This document shows, piece by piece, positions 6,520 through 13,990 of a DNA stretch of 18,992 nt. The stretch is from CAJPNN01 sp041844735 (GTDB taxonomy: Bacteria > Bacillota > Clostridia > Peptostreptococcales > Anaerovoracaceae). Below the pieces are notes generated by a model. That model was not told where the DNA came from. It saw nothing but the letters and a program-made list of their open reading frames with translations, and did no database searches. Position 1 is the stretch's first letter. Each line of letters starts with the position of its first letter. Location: contig JBGZBP010000046.1 in the NCBI GenBank assembly GCA_041844735.1, positions 1-18,992 on the forward strand, written 5' to 3'. Position numbers and translations under genes: made by a program.

Positions 6520-7710
6520 TTATATAACACCGTTTTCTTTCAGTTCAGCAATTTTTTCTTCAGAATATCCCAGCAGTCCACCCAATATTGCATCATTATC
6601 TTCTCCCAACTGTGGAGAAGCCTTATGAATTTTATCTTCTTTGCCATGCATTTTGATAGGTGTTCCCGGCATTGTCATTGTATCCTCCGCTCCCGGCTGG
6701 AATACATCCAATAACATTTTTCTGCCCTGTAGCTGAGGATGTTCAGCAGCTTCCTTTATGTTCAACACATTTCCGAACGGAATGGATGCGTCCGCAAGCA
6801 GCTGCTCTATTTCCGCCACTTCAAGTTTCTTTGACCAACTTTCAACAATATCTTTAAGAGATGTTGTATAGTTTTCACACCTTGCTAAGTTATTCGCATA
6901 TAGGGGATCATCGATAAGTTCTTCTCTTCCCATAATTTTGCAAAGGTTTGCCCACATCTTATCAGTTCCGCAACCCATAACAAAACTTCCGTCTTTAGCT
7001 TCAAACGAATCAAACGGTGCAATACTTGGATCGGCATTTCCCGCTCTATGAGGAATTTTACCGTCTACAGTATATTCCATTACAAAGTTTTCCATGACTG
7101 AGAATAGAGTGTCAACCATAGCGACATCCAATCTCTGACCTTCCCCTGTTTGTTCTCTCTGATAAAGAGCCATCAATATACCCATGCACAAATATGCTCC
7201 TGAGTAGTTATCTCCAATAGATGGTCCTATTTTTGTAGGCGGTGCATCGGGAAATCCCGTTACACTCATCATTCCGCTCATTGCCTGAGCAACTATATCA
7301 TAAGCAGGTCTCTTGGCTAGAGGTCCCTCCAGTCCAAAGCCTGAGATCGATCCATAAATAATTCTCGGGTTGATTTTTTTCATTTCTTCGTATGAAAATC
7401 CCAACTTTTCTAAAGTGCCTACTTTGTAGTTTTCGGTAACAACATCCGCCGTCTTAAGCAAATCTCTGAATACTTCCTTGCCTTCTTCCGTTCTAAGGTC
7501 AAGTGTAATGCCTTTCTTATTTCTGTTGATATAGCCGAAATATGCACTGTAGTCATTTAACATAGGTCCCCATGCTCTTGTCTGATCGCCCATCCCCGGT
7601 CTCTCAATTTTTATAACCTCCGCACCATGATCCGCCAGGTTCATTGTACAGAACGGTCCGCTATAGGCCTGTGTCAAATCCAATACTCGAACGCCCTCAA
7701 GTGGTTTCAT
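6520..7710 (-). CDS. CaiB/BaiF family III CoA-transferase
   Basis: A 396-residue family III CoA-transferase, which moves CoA between carboxylic acids through an aspartyl-CoA anhydride. The N-terminal LEGVRVLDLTQAYSGPF, GAEVIKIERPG.GD (29-42), VTENY.VG..EKLG, and the central TGEGQRLDVAM are typical. By alignment to formyl-CoA transferase, D167 in the GDNYSG motif (166-171) is the catalytic aspartate. Length matches the family (about 400). Substrate cannot be read from sequence: carnitine-, bile acid-, phenyllactate- and formyl-CoA transferases share these motifs. The start has AAGGAG 7 bases upstream. It has its own promoter (7777-7805) with a large inverted repeat, and a terminator downstream, so it forms a separate transcription unit beside the acyl-CoA dehydrogenase/Etf genes, which may supply or use its acyl-CoA. 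Confidence 0.93.
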   Translation of the reverse strand: MKPLEGVRVLDLTQAYSGPFCTMNLADHGAEVIKIERPGMGDQTRAWGPMLNDYSAYFGYINRNKKGITLDLRTEEGKEVFRDLLKTADVVTENYKVGTLEKLGFSYEEMKKINPRIIYGSISGFGLEGPLAKRPAYDIVAQAMSGMMSVTGFPDAPPTKIGPSIGDNYSGAYLCMGILMALYQREQTGEGQRLDVAMVDTLFSVMENFVMEYTVDGKIPHRAGNADPSIAPFDSFEAKDGSFVMGCGTDKMWANLCKIMGREELIDDPLYANNLARCENYTTSLKDIVESWSKKLEVAEIEQLLADASIPFGNVLNIKEAAEHPQLQGRKMLLDVFQPGAEDTMTMPGTPIKMHGKEDKIHKASPQLGEDNDAILGGLLGYSEEKIAELKENGVI

Positions 7711-7738
7711 TCTTATTCTCCTTTTTATACATAATAAA

Positions 7739-7776
7739 TAACTAAGCCAGACTTTGTTAAAAGTTTGACTTAGTTA
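7739..7776. repeat. 17-4-17 inverted repeat over the start region of the CoA-transferase transcript
   Basis: Minus strand: TAACTAAGTCAAACTTT, 4-base spacer, AAAGTCTGGCTTAGTTA; arms agree at 15 of 17 positions. It directly abuts the -10 element and spans the predicted +1 to about +30, where a repressor site would act. It could instead form an RNA hairpin; the bases after it are only partly T-rich, so a terminator is less likely. Confidence 0.65.
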
Positions 7777-7805
7777 ATTATACATACTAATTTCAATATT
7801 TTCAA
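7777..7805 (-). promoter_or_regulatory. Sigma-A type promoter of the CoA-transferase gene
   Basis: TTGAAA (7805-7800), a 17-base spacer and TATAAT (7782-7777) on the minus strand. The -10 is perfect and the -35 matches 4 of 6. The transcript would start near 7770, about 60 bases before the ATG at 7710. Confidence 0.75.
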
Positions 7806-7882
7806 GACTTTTGTTAAAAATAAATCAATTTATGGTTCAAAATTTATACTTATGATATTTCCGTGTAATGCAAGTGAAATTT

Positions 7883-8314
7883 TTATGCTTGCCCTTCAAG
7901 TTTTTCGCCTTTTGGACCATAGTACTCATAACTTCCGAATCCAAGGATTAAAGTGAAAATAGAATTTAGAAAAATAAGACCTAAAGTAAATCCAACTCCC
8001 TGTCCAAATGACTTGCTAAGCTGATGATTAAGATAAATACTTACAAAAATGTTCACTATAGGAATCAGCAATAACAATCCCAATATTCCGTTACCTGCCG
8101 CAATTTTACCAAAAACATAGAGATTATATATAGGAATGATTGATTTCCATCCTTCCTCACCTGCCTTGGTAAATATTTTCCATGTTGCTATAATCAGTAT
8201 TGCCGTTACAGCCAGCATTACCACAATAATGGTTGTAAGATAAGTAGCAAAAAATGCATTAGCCGCTAAAAGGCTGTTTGCACTTTCAAGAGTCACATCT
8301 GTTGTGTAATCCAT
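7883..8314 (-). CDS. Small DUF5684-like membrane protein
   Basis: A 143-residue protein with about three membrane segments (near 23-45, 74-96 and 106-127). Between the first two lies a polar amphipathic stretch TKAGEEGWKSIIPIYN (49-64), the most recognisable mark of the DUF5684 family, and the C-terminus carries YEYYGPKGE. The function is unknown. It has GGAGG 6 bases before the ATG and follows etfA by 53 bases, with a small inverted repeat between (8331-8344), so it is probably on the etf transcript. Its position next to an electron-transfer flavoprotein and a CoA-transferase raises the idea of a membrane anchor or transport partner, but no redox or substrate motif supports this. Confidence 0.75.
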   Translation of the reverse strand: MDYTTDVTLESANSLLAANAFFATYLTTIIVVMLAVTAILIIATWKIFTKAGEEGWKSIIPIYNLYVFGKIAAGNGILGLLLLIPIVNIFVSIYLNHQLSKSFGQGVGFTLGLIFLNSIFTLILGFGSYEYYGPKGEKLEGQA

Positions 8315-8330
8315 TTTTTTCCTCCTTTTT

Positions 8331-8344
8331 GCCCATTCATGGGC
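8331..8344. repeat. 6-2-6 inverted repeat between etfA and the DUF5684-like gene
   Basis: GCCCAT-tc-ATGGGC. On the minus strand it is followed by AAAAAGGAGG, so it lacks the T-run of a terminator. It may be a small operator or an RNA processing hairpin (GCCC/GGGC stem with a 6-base loop) just ahead of the ribosome site. Confidence 0.4.
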
Positions 8345-8367
8345 TTAACAAAAATAAAATAATTTCT

Positions 8368-9408
8368 TTAATTGGCACCGATTGAAGTTGCCTCCAACAT
8401 TTTTAATATTTCATCCTTTCTCTCAAGCATGTTTTCCAGTACACTCTTGGCATCACCCACAATAGCATAATCCGCAATATCAAAGATTGGTGCCATATAA
8501 TCTTCATTAATCGCAATCATGCATTTGCAGTTTTGAATACCTATCACATGCTGTATCGAGCCGGAAATACCAAACGCAAAATAAATATCCGGACTTACTA
8601 TACTGCCTGTCTGCCCAATCATATATTTCTCATCACAAAGCCCATCATCGATGGCAGCTCTCGTGGCTCCCACACTACCTCCTATAGCCTCTGCAAATTG
8701 TCTGAGCAGTTCAAAATTCTCTTTGGTTTTAAGTCCCACACCTCCGGCACATATTATTGCAGCATCCTTTAAATCTGTATCCGTGTTCTTTATATTGCTG
8801 CTGCTTATAATTTTCGTAAGCTTATCATTTTCACAAATATCAGGTCCTACATTTTCTATTGATGCGGATTTATGTGTGTCCATACCGAAATTTTTGTTTA
8901 TATTAAATACTCCGGGACGAACTGTAGCCATCTGCGGACGTTTGTTGGGACAAACTATTGTAGATAACATCCTGCCGCCAAATCCCGGAACCGTCTGCAT
9001 CAAAAGACCTGTTCCCTCATCTATTTCCAGCGCGACACAGTCAGCTGTAAGTCCTGTTTTCATTTTTGCCGCCAAAGCAGGAGCCAACTCTCTCCCCTCA
9101 TATGTTGCTCCGAAAAGCACTATGTCAGGTGTTGACTTTCTTATCATTCCTGCAATCGCCTTTACATATATATTAACATCATAATCTCTAAGCAGCGGAT
9201 GATCCAAAACATATATACAATCCGCTCCCGCATACCTGATGTCACTCGCTATAATATTAACATTTTCTCCCGGCAGAATCAAACATATTCTGCCCGCTTT
9301 CTTGGCATCCCTCAGTTTTCTTGCCTTATCTATTAATTCGTACACCACTGCAGCAATCTCACCACCGTGATGTTCAGCATATATCCAAATATCTCCGTTA
9401 GTTTGCAT
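8368..9408 (-). CDS. etfA: Electron transfer flavoprotein alpha subunit
   Basis: A 346-residue Etf alpha subunit that with EtfB carries electrons to or from acyl-CoA dehydrogenase. The C-terminal FAD domain is clear: SVGATRAAID, IGQTGSIVSPDIYFAFGISG, IQHVIG, AINEDYMAPIFDIADY. The N-terminal half has the expected GATYEGRELAPALAAKM and LTADC segments. No ferredoxin-like N-terminal extension is present, unlike some clostridial forms. The frame is open 11 codons further, but ATG 9408 has GGAGG 5 bases upstream and starts IWIYAEHHGGE-like as in the family, so I chose it; it overlaps the etfB end by 11 bases. Gene order acyl-CoA dehydrogenase-etfB-etfA is the usual clostridial one. Whether the pair is electron-bifurcating cannot be decided by eye. 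Confidence 0.94.
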   Translation of the reverse strand: MQTNGDIWIYAEHHGGEIAAVVYELIDKARKLRDAKKAGRICLILPGENVNIIASDIRYAGADCIYVLDHPLLRDYDVNIYVKAIAGMIRKSTPDIVLFGATYEGRELAPALAAKMKTGLTADCVALEIDEGTGLLMQTVPGFGGRMLSTIVCPNKRPQMATVRPGVFNINKNFGMDTHKSASIENVGPDICENDKLTKIISSSNIKNTDTDLKDAAIICAGGVGLKTKENFELLRQFAEAIGGSVGATRAAIDDGLCDEKYMIGQTGSIVSPDIYFAFGISGSIQHVIGIQNCKCMIAINEDYMAPIFDIADYAIVGDAKSVLENMLERKDEILKMLEATSIGAN

Positions 9409-10207
9409 TGCTACCTCCATTTGCATTCTTTGCAAATGCATCTATAAAATTTGCCACCATTTCCTTTTCCGTAATACCGTCTACCATGAAAGCACTGCGT
9501 TCTTTTTTAGGAATATGAGTATTTCTCACTATAGTCGGTGAGCCATTTATACCTATTTCTTCCGGTAACAAATCCAAATCTTTTGCAGTCCATTTTTCTA
9601 TAATTTTCTCACATGCTTCCGATATATTATTTATTACTATATTTCTCGGGTTATTAATCTTCTCGGAAACGGCTATAAGTGCAGGAAAGTTCATTTCGAT
9701 TGTATCAATACTGTCTTCTCGTCTTTTTTTGACAATAATTTTATTTTCCATATCAAATGCTACCTCTTCCACAAAAGATGAATGCACTATACCGAGCATC
9801 TCGGACATCTCTGTCGGAACTTGACCTGTTTCCCCGTCACTGCTTTTCTGTCCCGTAATAATCATATTCACATCACCGATTTTCTTTATTGCATGTGAAA
9901 GCACTTTTGCAGTTGCATAAGTGTCTGAACCGCCAAAGGCTCTGTCGCAGAGTAAAATGCCTCTGTCAGCACCCATTCCCATAACTTGTCTCAATATTTT
10001 TTCCGCAGATAGCGGCCCCATTGTCAGAGCTATCACTTCTACTTCTTCACTATTTATATCCTTTATGCTCAAAGCTTGTTCAACAGCATTCTCATCATTT
10101 TTGTTCAGCCTCGCATTTTCGGCGTTTCGGACAAGAGTATTATCGTCCGGATTGATTCTGATTTTATCATTATCGGGAACCTGCTTGACACAAACAACTA
10201 TTCTCAT
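9398..10207 (-). CDS. etfB: Electron transfer flavoprotein beta subunit
   Basis: A 269-residue Etf beta subunit. MRIVVCVKQVPD at the N-terminus, LNKNDENAVEQAL, VIALTMGP, MGADRGILLCDRAFGGSDTYATA and TGQKSSDGETGQVP are typical. The DGETGQVP nucleotide loop is closer to the DGxTxQV form of anaerobe Etfs than to the AMP-binding form of mitochondrial ETF, which hints at a second FAD and possible bifurcation, but this is inference. The adjacent GTG (10210) is too near the ribosome site; ATG 10207 has AGGAGG 5 bases upstream, formed partly by the stop codon of the acyl-CoA dehydrogenase gene 9 bases away. It overlaps etfA by 11 bases, as expected for 1:1 subunits. Confidence 0.94.
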   Translation of the reverse strand: MRIVVCVKQVPDNDKIRINPDDNTLVRNAENARLNKNDENAVEQALSIKDINSEEVEVIALTMGPLSAEKILRQVMGMGADRGILLCDRAFGGSDTYATAKVLSHAIKKIGDVNMIITGQKSSDGETGQVPTEMSEMLGIVHSSFVEEVAFDMENKIIVKKRREDSIDTIEMNFPALIAVSEKINNPRNIVINNISEACEKIIEKWTAKDLDLLPEEIGINGSPTIVRNTHIPKKERSAFMVDGITEKEMVANFIDAFAKNANGGSNAN

Positions 10208-10216
10208 CACTGCCTC

Positions 10217-11359
10217 CTACGAACTGAATACATCGGCTGAGATAACCATTCTCTGAACTTCTGATGTACCCTCATAAATCTCTGTAATTTTTGCATCTCT
10301 CATATATCTTTCAAACGGTAACTCTTTTGTGTATCCATATCCTCCTGTCAGCTGCAAAGCCTTGGTCGTAACATCCATTGCCGTTTCTGCAGCAAAAAGT
10401 TTTGCCATTGCTGCTTTTGTGGAAATTTTTTCTCTATTTTCTTGTGCATATGCTGCTTGATATGTCAAAAGTTTAGCCGCCTCTATTTTTGTTTTCATGT
10501 TTGAAACTTCAAACTGCAAACCCTGCATTTGAGATAGCTTCTTCCCGAATTGCTTTCTGTTTTTCATGTGTGCAACACATCCTTCAAACGCCGCCTCGGC
10601 TATTCCCAATGCCTGAGCTGCTATACCTATTCTTCCGCCATCCAAGGTGGACATTGCAATTTTAAAACCTTCTCCTTCTCCTCCTAAAAGGTTTTCTGAC
10701 GGAACAAAACAATTTTGAAACCTCAAAGTTGTTGTAGATGAGCCGCAAATCCCCATTTTGTTCTCTTCTTTGCCTATCGTAAATCCGGGTGCTCCCTTTT
10801 CAAGTATAAAAGCTGAAATCCCCTTGGTTTTTTTCTCCCTGTCTGTCATTGCAAAAATTATGTAGTAATCAGCGTGTGCTCCGTTAGTGATAAAAAGCTT
10901 GCCTCCATTTAAAACGTAACCTGCACCCGATTGAACTGCCGTAGTCTCCTGGCATCCCGCATCTGTACCTGCATTTGGCTCTGTAAGTGCAAATGCTCCC
11001 AGTTTAGTGCCTGAAGCAAGCGGCTTCAAATATTTTTCTTTTTGCGCAGATGTACCGTATTTAAAAATAGGCCAACAACACAAGGACGTATGTGCAGAGC
11101 ATATTACGCCCGTAGTGGCACAAGCCTTTGACAATTCCTCAATAGTAATTATGTATGAAAGATAATCGAGTCCCGCTCCTCCGTACTCCTTAGGAAAAGG
11201 AATACCCATCAGACCCGATCTTCCCATTCTTTCAACATTTTCTTTCGGAAATCTATGATCTCTGTCTATCTCGGCAGCAATAGGTGCAACATAATCCTTG
11301 GCAAATTTTCTCACCATGGCTCTTGTAATTTGCTGCTGCATATTCAATGTAAATTCCAT
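10217..11359 (-). CDS. Acyl-CoA dehydrogenase, short-chain/butyryl-CoA type
   Basis: A 380-residue FAD acyl-CoA dehydrogenase of the butyryl-CoA dehydrogenase type. Order of motifs: N-terminal helix domain, PKEYGGAGLDYLSY, FALTEPNAGTDAG (flavin/substrate segment), KLFITNGAHADYY, the mid beta domain ending STLDGGRIGIAAQALGIA, RKQFGKKLSQMQG, QLTGGYGYTKELPFERYMRDAKI, and IYEGTSEVQ, where E363 is the expected catalytic base. In anaerobes such enzymes work with Etf in the reductive direction. Substrate may be crotonyl-CoA or another enoyl-CoA (an AcdA-EtfBA set of this order reduces aryl-acrylyl-CoA in Clostridium sporogenes). GTG 11374 lies within the GGAGGGG ribosome site; ATG 11359, 6 bases after it, is the better start. 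etfB follows by 9 bases; thiI ends 78 bases upstream, with a 16-base palindrome between. Confidence 0.94.
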   Translation of the reverse strand: MEFTLNMQQQITRAMVRKFAKDYVAPIAAEIDRDHRFPKENVERMGRSGLMGIPFPKEYGGAGLDYLSYIITIEELSKACATTGVICSAHTSLCCWPIFKYGTSAQKEKYLKPLASGTKLGAFALTEPNAGTDAGCQETTAVQSGAGYVLNGGKLFITNGAHADYYIIFAMTDREKKTKGISAFILEKGAPGFTIGKEENKMGICGSSTTTLRFQNCFVPSENLLGGEGEGFKIAMSTLDGGRIGIAAQALGIAEAAFEGCVAHMKNRKQFGKKLSQMQGLQFEVSNMKTKIEAAKLLTYQAAYAQENREKISTKAAMAKLFAAETAMDVTTKALQLTGGYGYTKELPFERYMRDAKITEIYEGTSEVQRMVISADVFSS

Positions 11360-11365
11360 AACATT

Positions 11366-11372
11366 CCCCTCC
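11366..11372 (-). promoter_or_regulatory. Ribosome binding site fixing the acyl-CoA dehydrogenase start
   Basis: GGAGGGG lies 6 bases before ATG 11359-11357. The upstream in-frame GTG (11374-11372) overlaps this site, so the product should begin MEFTLN, the usual start in this family. Confidence 0.7.
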
Positions 11373-11381
11373 ACAAATCTT

Positions 11382-11397
11382 AACCTGCTTGCAGGTT
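11382..11397. repeat. 16-base palindrome between thiI and the acyl-CoA dehydrogenase gene
   Basis: AACCTGC-tt-GCAGGTT: perfect 7-2-7 symmetry, lying 10 bases upstream of the ribosome site. The 2-base loop makes a stable RNA hairpin unlikely at full length, so a protein-binding operator is the better reading. No strong promoter was seen beside it. Confidence 0.45.
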
Positions 11398-11437
11398 TTC
11401 AAAATTTTTCTATATAAAATCAAGACTAAATCCATAA

Positions 11438-12631
11438 TCATGCAGGATTTATATCTATTATTTCCTCGTTTTTCAACACCTCGTCTATGAGCTTTTCAAC
11501 ATCAAGTCTGCCCTCGGATTCAAGTATTCTATGCAATTTCGGCTTGGTTACCGGGTGTTTTGGTAAAAAGACGGTACAACAGTCTTCATAAGGCTGTATG
11601 GATGTTTCATATGTGTCTATTTCTTTTGCTATTTCCATAATATCGACTTTATCCAAAGCAATCAACGGCCTCATGACAGGAATATTTACGGATTGATCCG
11701 TGACAACTAATGCCTCTGCTGTCTGGCTTGCCACCTGTCCGAGATTTTCACCTGTTATCAGCATATTACATTCAGTATCATTTGCAATTCTCTCAGCAAT
11801 CCTCATCATGAATCGTCTTACAAGTATCGTCGTTTCATCCTCAGGACATTTTTTCACAATCTCTTCTTGGATAGGCAAAAGATTAACCACATGCATTTTA
11901 AATCTGCCGCAATAGCCTGCCACTATACGGGCTAAATCGCATACCTTCTCCTTTGCTCTCTCACTCGTATAAGGGTATGAATGAAAATGAACAGCCTCTA
12001 TACTCATTCCTCTCTTAGCCATCATAAATGCTGCTACAGGGCTGTCTATTCCTCCGGATAAAAGAACCATCCCTCTTCCGTTGGTTCCCAGAGGTAATCC
12101 CCCCATTCCCGTGATTCTGTTTTCAAAGACATAGCTTTTATCGCGTCTTATATTGATGAACAAAAGACAATCAGGATTATGAACATCTACCTTTAATACC
12201 TTACACCCCTTTAAAACCCTTGCACCGATAATTCTGCTGACTTCAGGCGATTTTGCCGGAAAGTTTTTATCTGCTCTCGATGTTTCCACCTTAAATGTTT
12301 TAATCCCTCTTTTTTCTATCTGCTCCATCATAAACGAAACAGCCGCATCTCCTATATCCTCAAGGGTACTCTCCGCCTCAAGTGCCGGGCTTATGGATGC
12401 AACCCCAAAAACTCTGCGCACCTTTTTTACTATCTCATCTGTATCATATTTGTCGGATGTCCTTATGAATATCAAGCCTTCGTGTCTTTTCACACTGATA
12501 TCTTCAGGATTACCCAATGATTTCTTGACTCTTTCAACAAGCACCCTTTCAAAATATGGCTTATTTTTGCCCTTTAATGCAACCTCACCACATCTCACTA
12601 TAAAGGTCTTTAAATCATTTCTTTCTTCCAT
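11438..12631 (-). CDS. thiI: tRNA 4-thiouridine synthase ThiI (short, rhodanese-less form)
   Basis: A 397-residue ThiI: N-terminal ferredoxin-like and THUMP domain (about 1-170, RCGEVALKGKN at 13-23, FKVETSRADKNFP), then a PP-loop ATP pyrophosphatase with LSGGIDSP (191-198), TGENLGQVASQT (293-304) and RPLIALDK. It adenylates U8 of tRNA and inserts sulfur to make s4U, and may also supply sulfur to thiamine thiazole. C351/C352 (YEDCC) lie where E. coli ThiI has C344. The E. coli C-terminal rhodanese domain is absent, as in Firmicutes forms that take persulfide directly from a dedicated cysteine desulfurase, here the gene 48 bases upstream. ATG start has a GGAGA site about 12 bases upstream, slightly long spacing. 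Confidence 0.95.
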   Translation of the reverse strand: MEERNDLKTFIVRCGEVALKGKNKPYFERVLVERVKKSLGNPEDISVKRHEGLIFIRTSDKYDTDEIVKKVRRVFGVASISPALEAESTLEDIGDAAVSFMMEQIEKRGIKTFKVETSRADKNFPAKSPEVSRIIGARVLKGCKVLKVDVHNPDCLLFINIRRDKSYVFENRITGMGGLPLGTNGRGMVLLSGGIDSPVAAFMMAKRGMSIEAVHFHSYPYTSERAKEKVCDLARIVAGYCGRFKMHVVNLLPIQEEIVKKCPEDETTILVRRFMMRIAERIANDTECNMLITGENLGQVASQTAEALVVTDQSVNIPVMRPLIALDKVDIMEIAKEIDTYETSIQPYEDCCTVFLPKHPVTKPKLHRILESEGRLDVEKLIDEVLKNEEIIDINPA

Positions 12632-12679
12632 CTATCAAACAATCTCCTTGATTTCTCTTTTCTTGCCGGTTAATTTCTA

Positions 12680-13831
12680 TTATCTGAAACTGCCTAATTT
12701 CCTAAATTTTGAAACTGCCTGTTCTAATTTTAAAATGACTGTATCCATATCTTCTACAGTATTATACCGTGAAAAACTGAACCTAATTGCACTTTCTATT
12801 TCACTCGGTTTTAGATTTAACGCCCTAAGCACATGGCTCCGGTTCTTTTTATTTGAACTACATGCGGAACCCGTTGAGACATAAATACCATCCTGCTCAA
12901 GCGTATGTAAAAGTACTTCGGCTCTTATTCCTGCAAAGCTCACATTCAAAACCGATGAAACACTGTTCATTAGCGGTGTATTTAATTTCACATTCGGTAT
13001 CTCCGCTTTAATACCGTTCCATAGGTAGTCACGTACCTTGCACATATTATTTATATTTTCGTCGATATCTCTTTTTGCAACATCGGCAGCAATCCCGAAA
13101 GCGGCAATAGCCGGAACATTCTCCGTTCCGCTTCTCATACCCTTCTCTTGTCCTCCTCCGAGCATTAAAGGTTTGATATTCACCTTTTCTTTGATCCATA
13201 TGGCACCGACACCCTTAGGAGCATGTACTTTATGACCGCTTACAGTGATTATGTCTACGCCGTCAGGCACATATTCCGGTGAAACTTTACCATATGCCTG
13301 CACCATGTCCGTATGAAAAATGAAATTATATCTGTCTTTAAATTTTGCTATATCACTTAACGGCTGCAAACTTCCGGTTTCATTGTTTGCCGTCATTATG
13401 GAAACTAAAACGGTTTTTTCATCTATCGCTTTTTCCAACTGCTCCGACCTTATAATTCCGTCCCCATCAGTTTTCAGGTAAACCACTTCAAATCCCTCTT
13501 TTTCAAGTCTCCTGCATGGTTCCAACACGGACGGATGCTCTATGTTCGATGTGATTATTTTATTGCCTCTTTTAATCATCGAACGGGCTGCACCCATAAT
13601 CGCAAGGTTGTTGGCTTCTGTTCCCGATGATGTGAAATAAAGTCCTTTATCCTCTCTGCCCATCAAATCAGCAACAGCTTTTCTCGCATACTTGATTTCT
13701 TTTTCAGCCACCATACCCATGTGGTGCAGAGAAGACGGGTTTCCAAAATCGGAAACCATAATTTCATATGCCTTTTTTGCCGCCTCGTCCAAAACTTTTG
13801 TCGTGGCACTGTTGTCCAGATATATTTCCAT
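12680..13831 (-). CDS. Cysteine desulfurase (NifS/IscS family), ThiI partner
   Basis: A PLP enzyme that takes sulfur from cysteine as a protein persulfide. With the ATG start it has 383 residues: EIYLDNSATT at the N-terminus, TSSGTEANNLAI, SNIEHPSV (His stacking on PLP), TANNETG, HTDMVQAYGK, PLP lysine K201 in SGHKVHAPKG, RSGTENVPAI and catalytic C324 in STGSACSSNK. It lies directly upstream of thiI, the arrangement of B. subtilis nifZ-thiI, so sulfur for tRNA 4-thiouridine is its likely main job; no Fe-S scaffold gene is beside it. A TTG codon at 13840, with AAGGA 5 bases upstream, is an alternative start adding three residues; ATG 13831 fits family N-termini but has a weaker site. The promoter is probably at 13868-13876. 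Confidence 0.93.
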   Translation of the reverse strand: MEIYLDNSATTKVLDEAAKKAYEIMVSDFGNPSSLHHMGMVAEKEIKYARKAVADLMGREDKGLYFTSSGTEANNLAIMGAARSMIKRGNKIITSNIEHPSVLEPCRRLEKEGFEVVYLKTDGDGIIRSEQLEKAIDEKTVLVSIMTANNETGSLQPLSDIAKFKDRYNFIFHTDMVQAYGKVSPEYVPDGVDIITVSGHKVHAPKGVGAIWIKEKVNIKPLMLGGGQEKGMRSGTENVPAIAAFGIAADVAKRDIDENINNMCKVRDYLWNGIKAEIPNVKLNTPLMNSVSSVLNVSFAGIRAEVLLHTLEQDGIYVSTGSACSSNKKNRSHVLRALNLKPSEIESAIRFSFSRYNTVEDMDTVILKLEQAVSKFRKLGSFR

Positions 13832-13867
13832 ACTTCTCAATTACTTCCTTTTGAATAAACTAATAAG

Positions 13868-13876
13868 AGTATACCA
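13868..13876 (-). promoter_or_regulatory. Extended -10 promoter for cysteine desulfurase-thiI
   Basis: TGGTATACT on the minus strand is an extended -10 (TGn plus TATACT, 5 of 6). No good -35 lies 16-18 bases upstream, where the sequence is A/T-rich. The transcript would start near 13861, some 20-30 bases before the start codon. Confidence 0.6.
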
Positions 13877-13951
13877 CAATTTTTTATTTATTGATATAAA
13901 AATAACGAAAATATCTCTTAGGGCGAATTATGATGTTATAAATGAAACATA

Positions 13952-13985
13952 AAAATCACATAGCTCATATAAACTATGTGATTTT
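13952..13985 (-). terminator. Hairpin terminator after fbp
   Basis: AAAATCACATAG, a 10-base loop and CTATGTGATTTT form a perfect 12-base-pair stem 5 bases after the fbp stop. The minus-strand copy ends in TTTTT, so most of the U-run is inside the stem. It separates the mfd-prsA-fbp run from the cysteine desulfurase promoter. Confidence 0.75.
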
Positions 13986-13990
13986 AAACT

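Noticed and set aside
7739..7776. Reading the large inverted repeat as a terminator of the etf-DUF5684 transcript
   Set aside because: The stem is not followed by a clean T-run in the minus direction, and it abuts a near-consensus promoter, so an operator or leader hairpin fits better. Not fully excluded.
8651..9184. Plus-strand open frame of 177 codons
   Set aside because: Antisense to etfA, which has unmistakable FAD-binding motifs in the minus frame.
10217..11359. Calling this a classical butyrate operon (bcd-etfBA)
   Set aside because: No thiolase, crotonase or 3-hydroxybutyryl-CoA dehydrogenase gene lies in the window, so only a generic acyl-CoA dehydrogenase call is supported.
11253..11441. 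Minus-strand 62-codon frame overlapping the start of the acyl-CoA dehydrogenase gene
   Set aside because: Mostly inside the dehydrogenase in another frame, no ribosome site and no recognisable motif.
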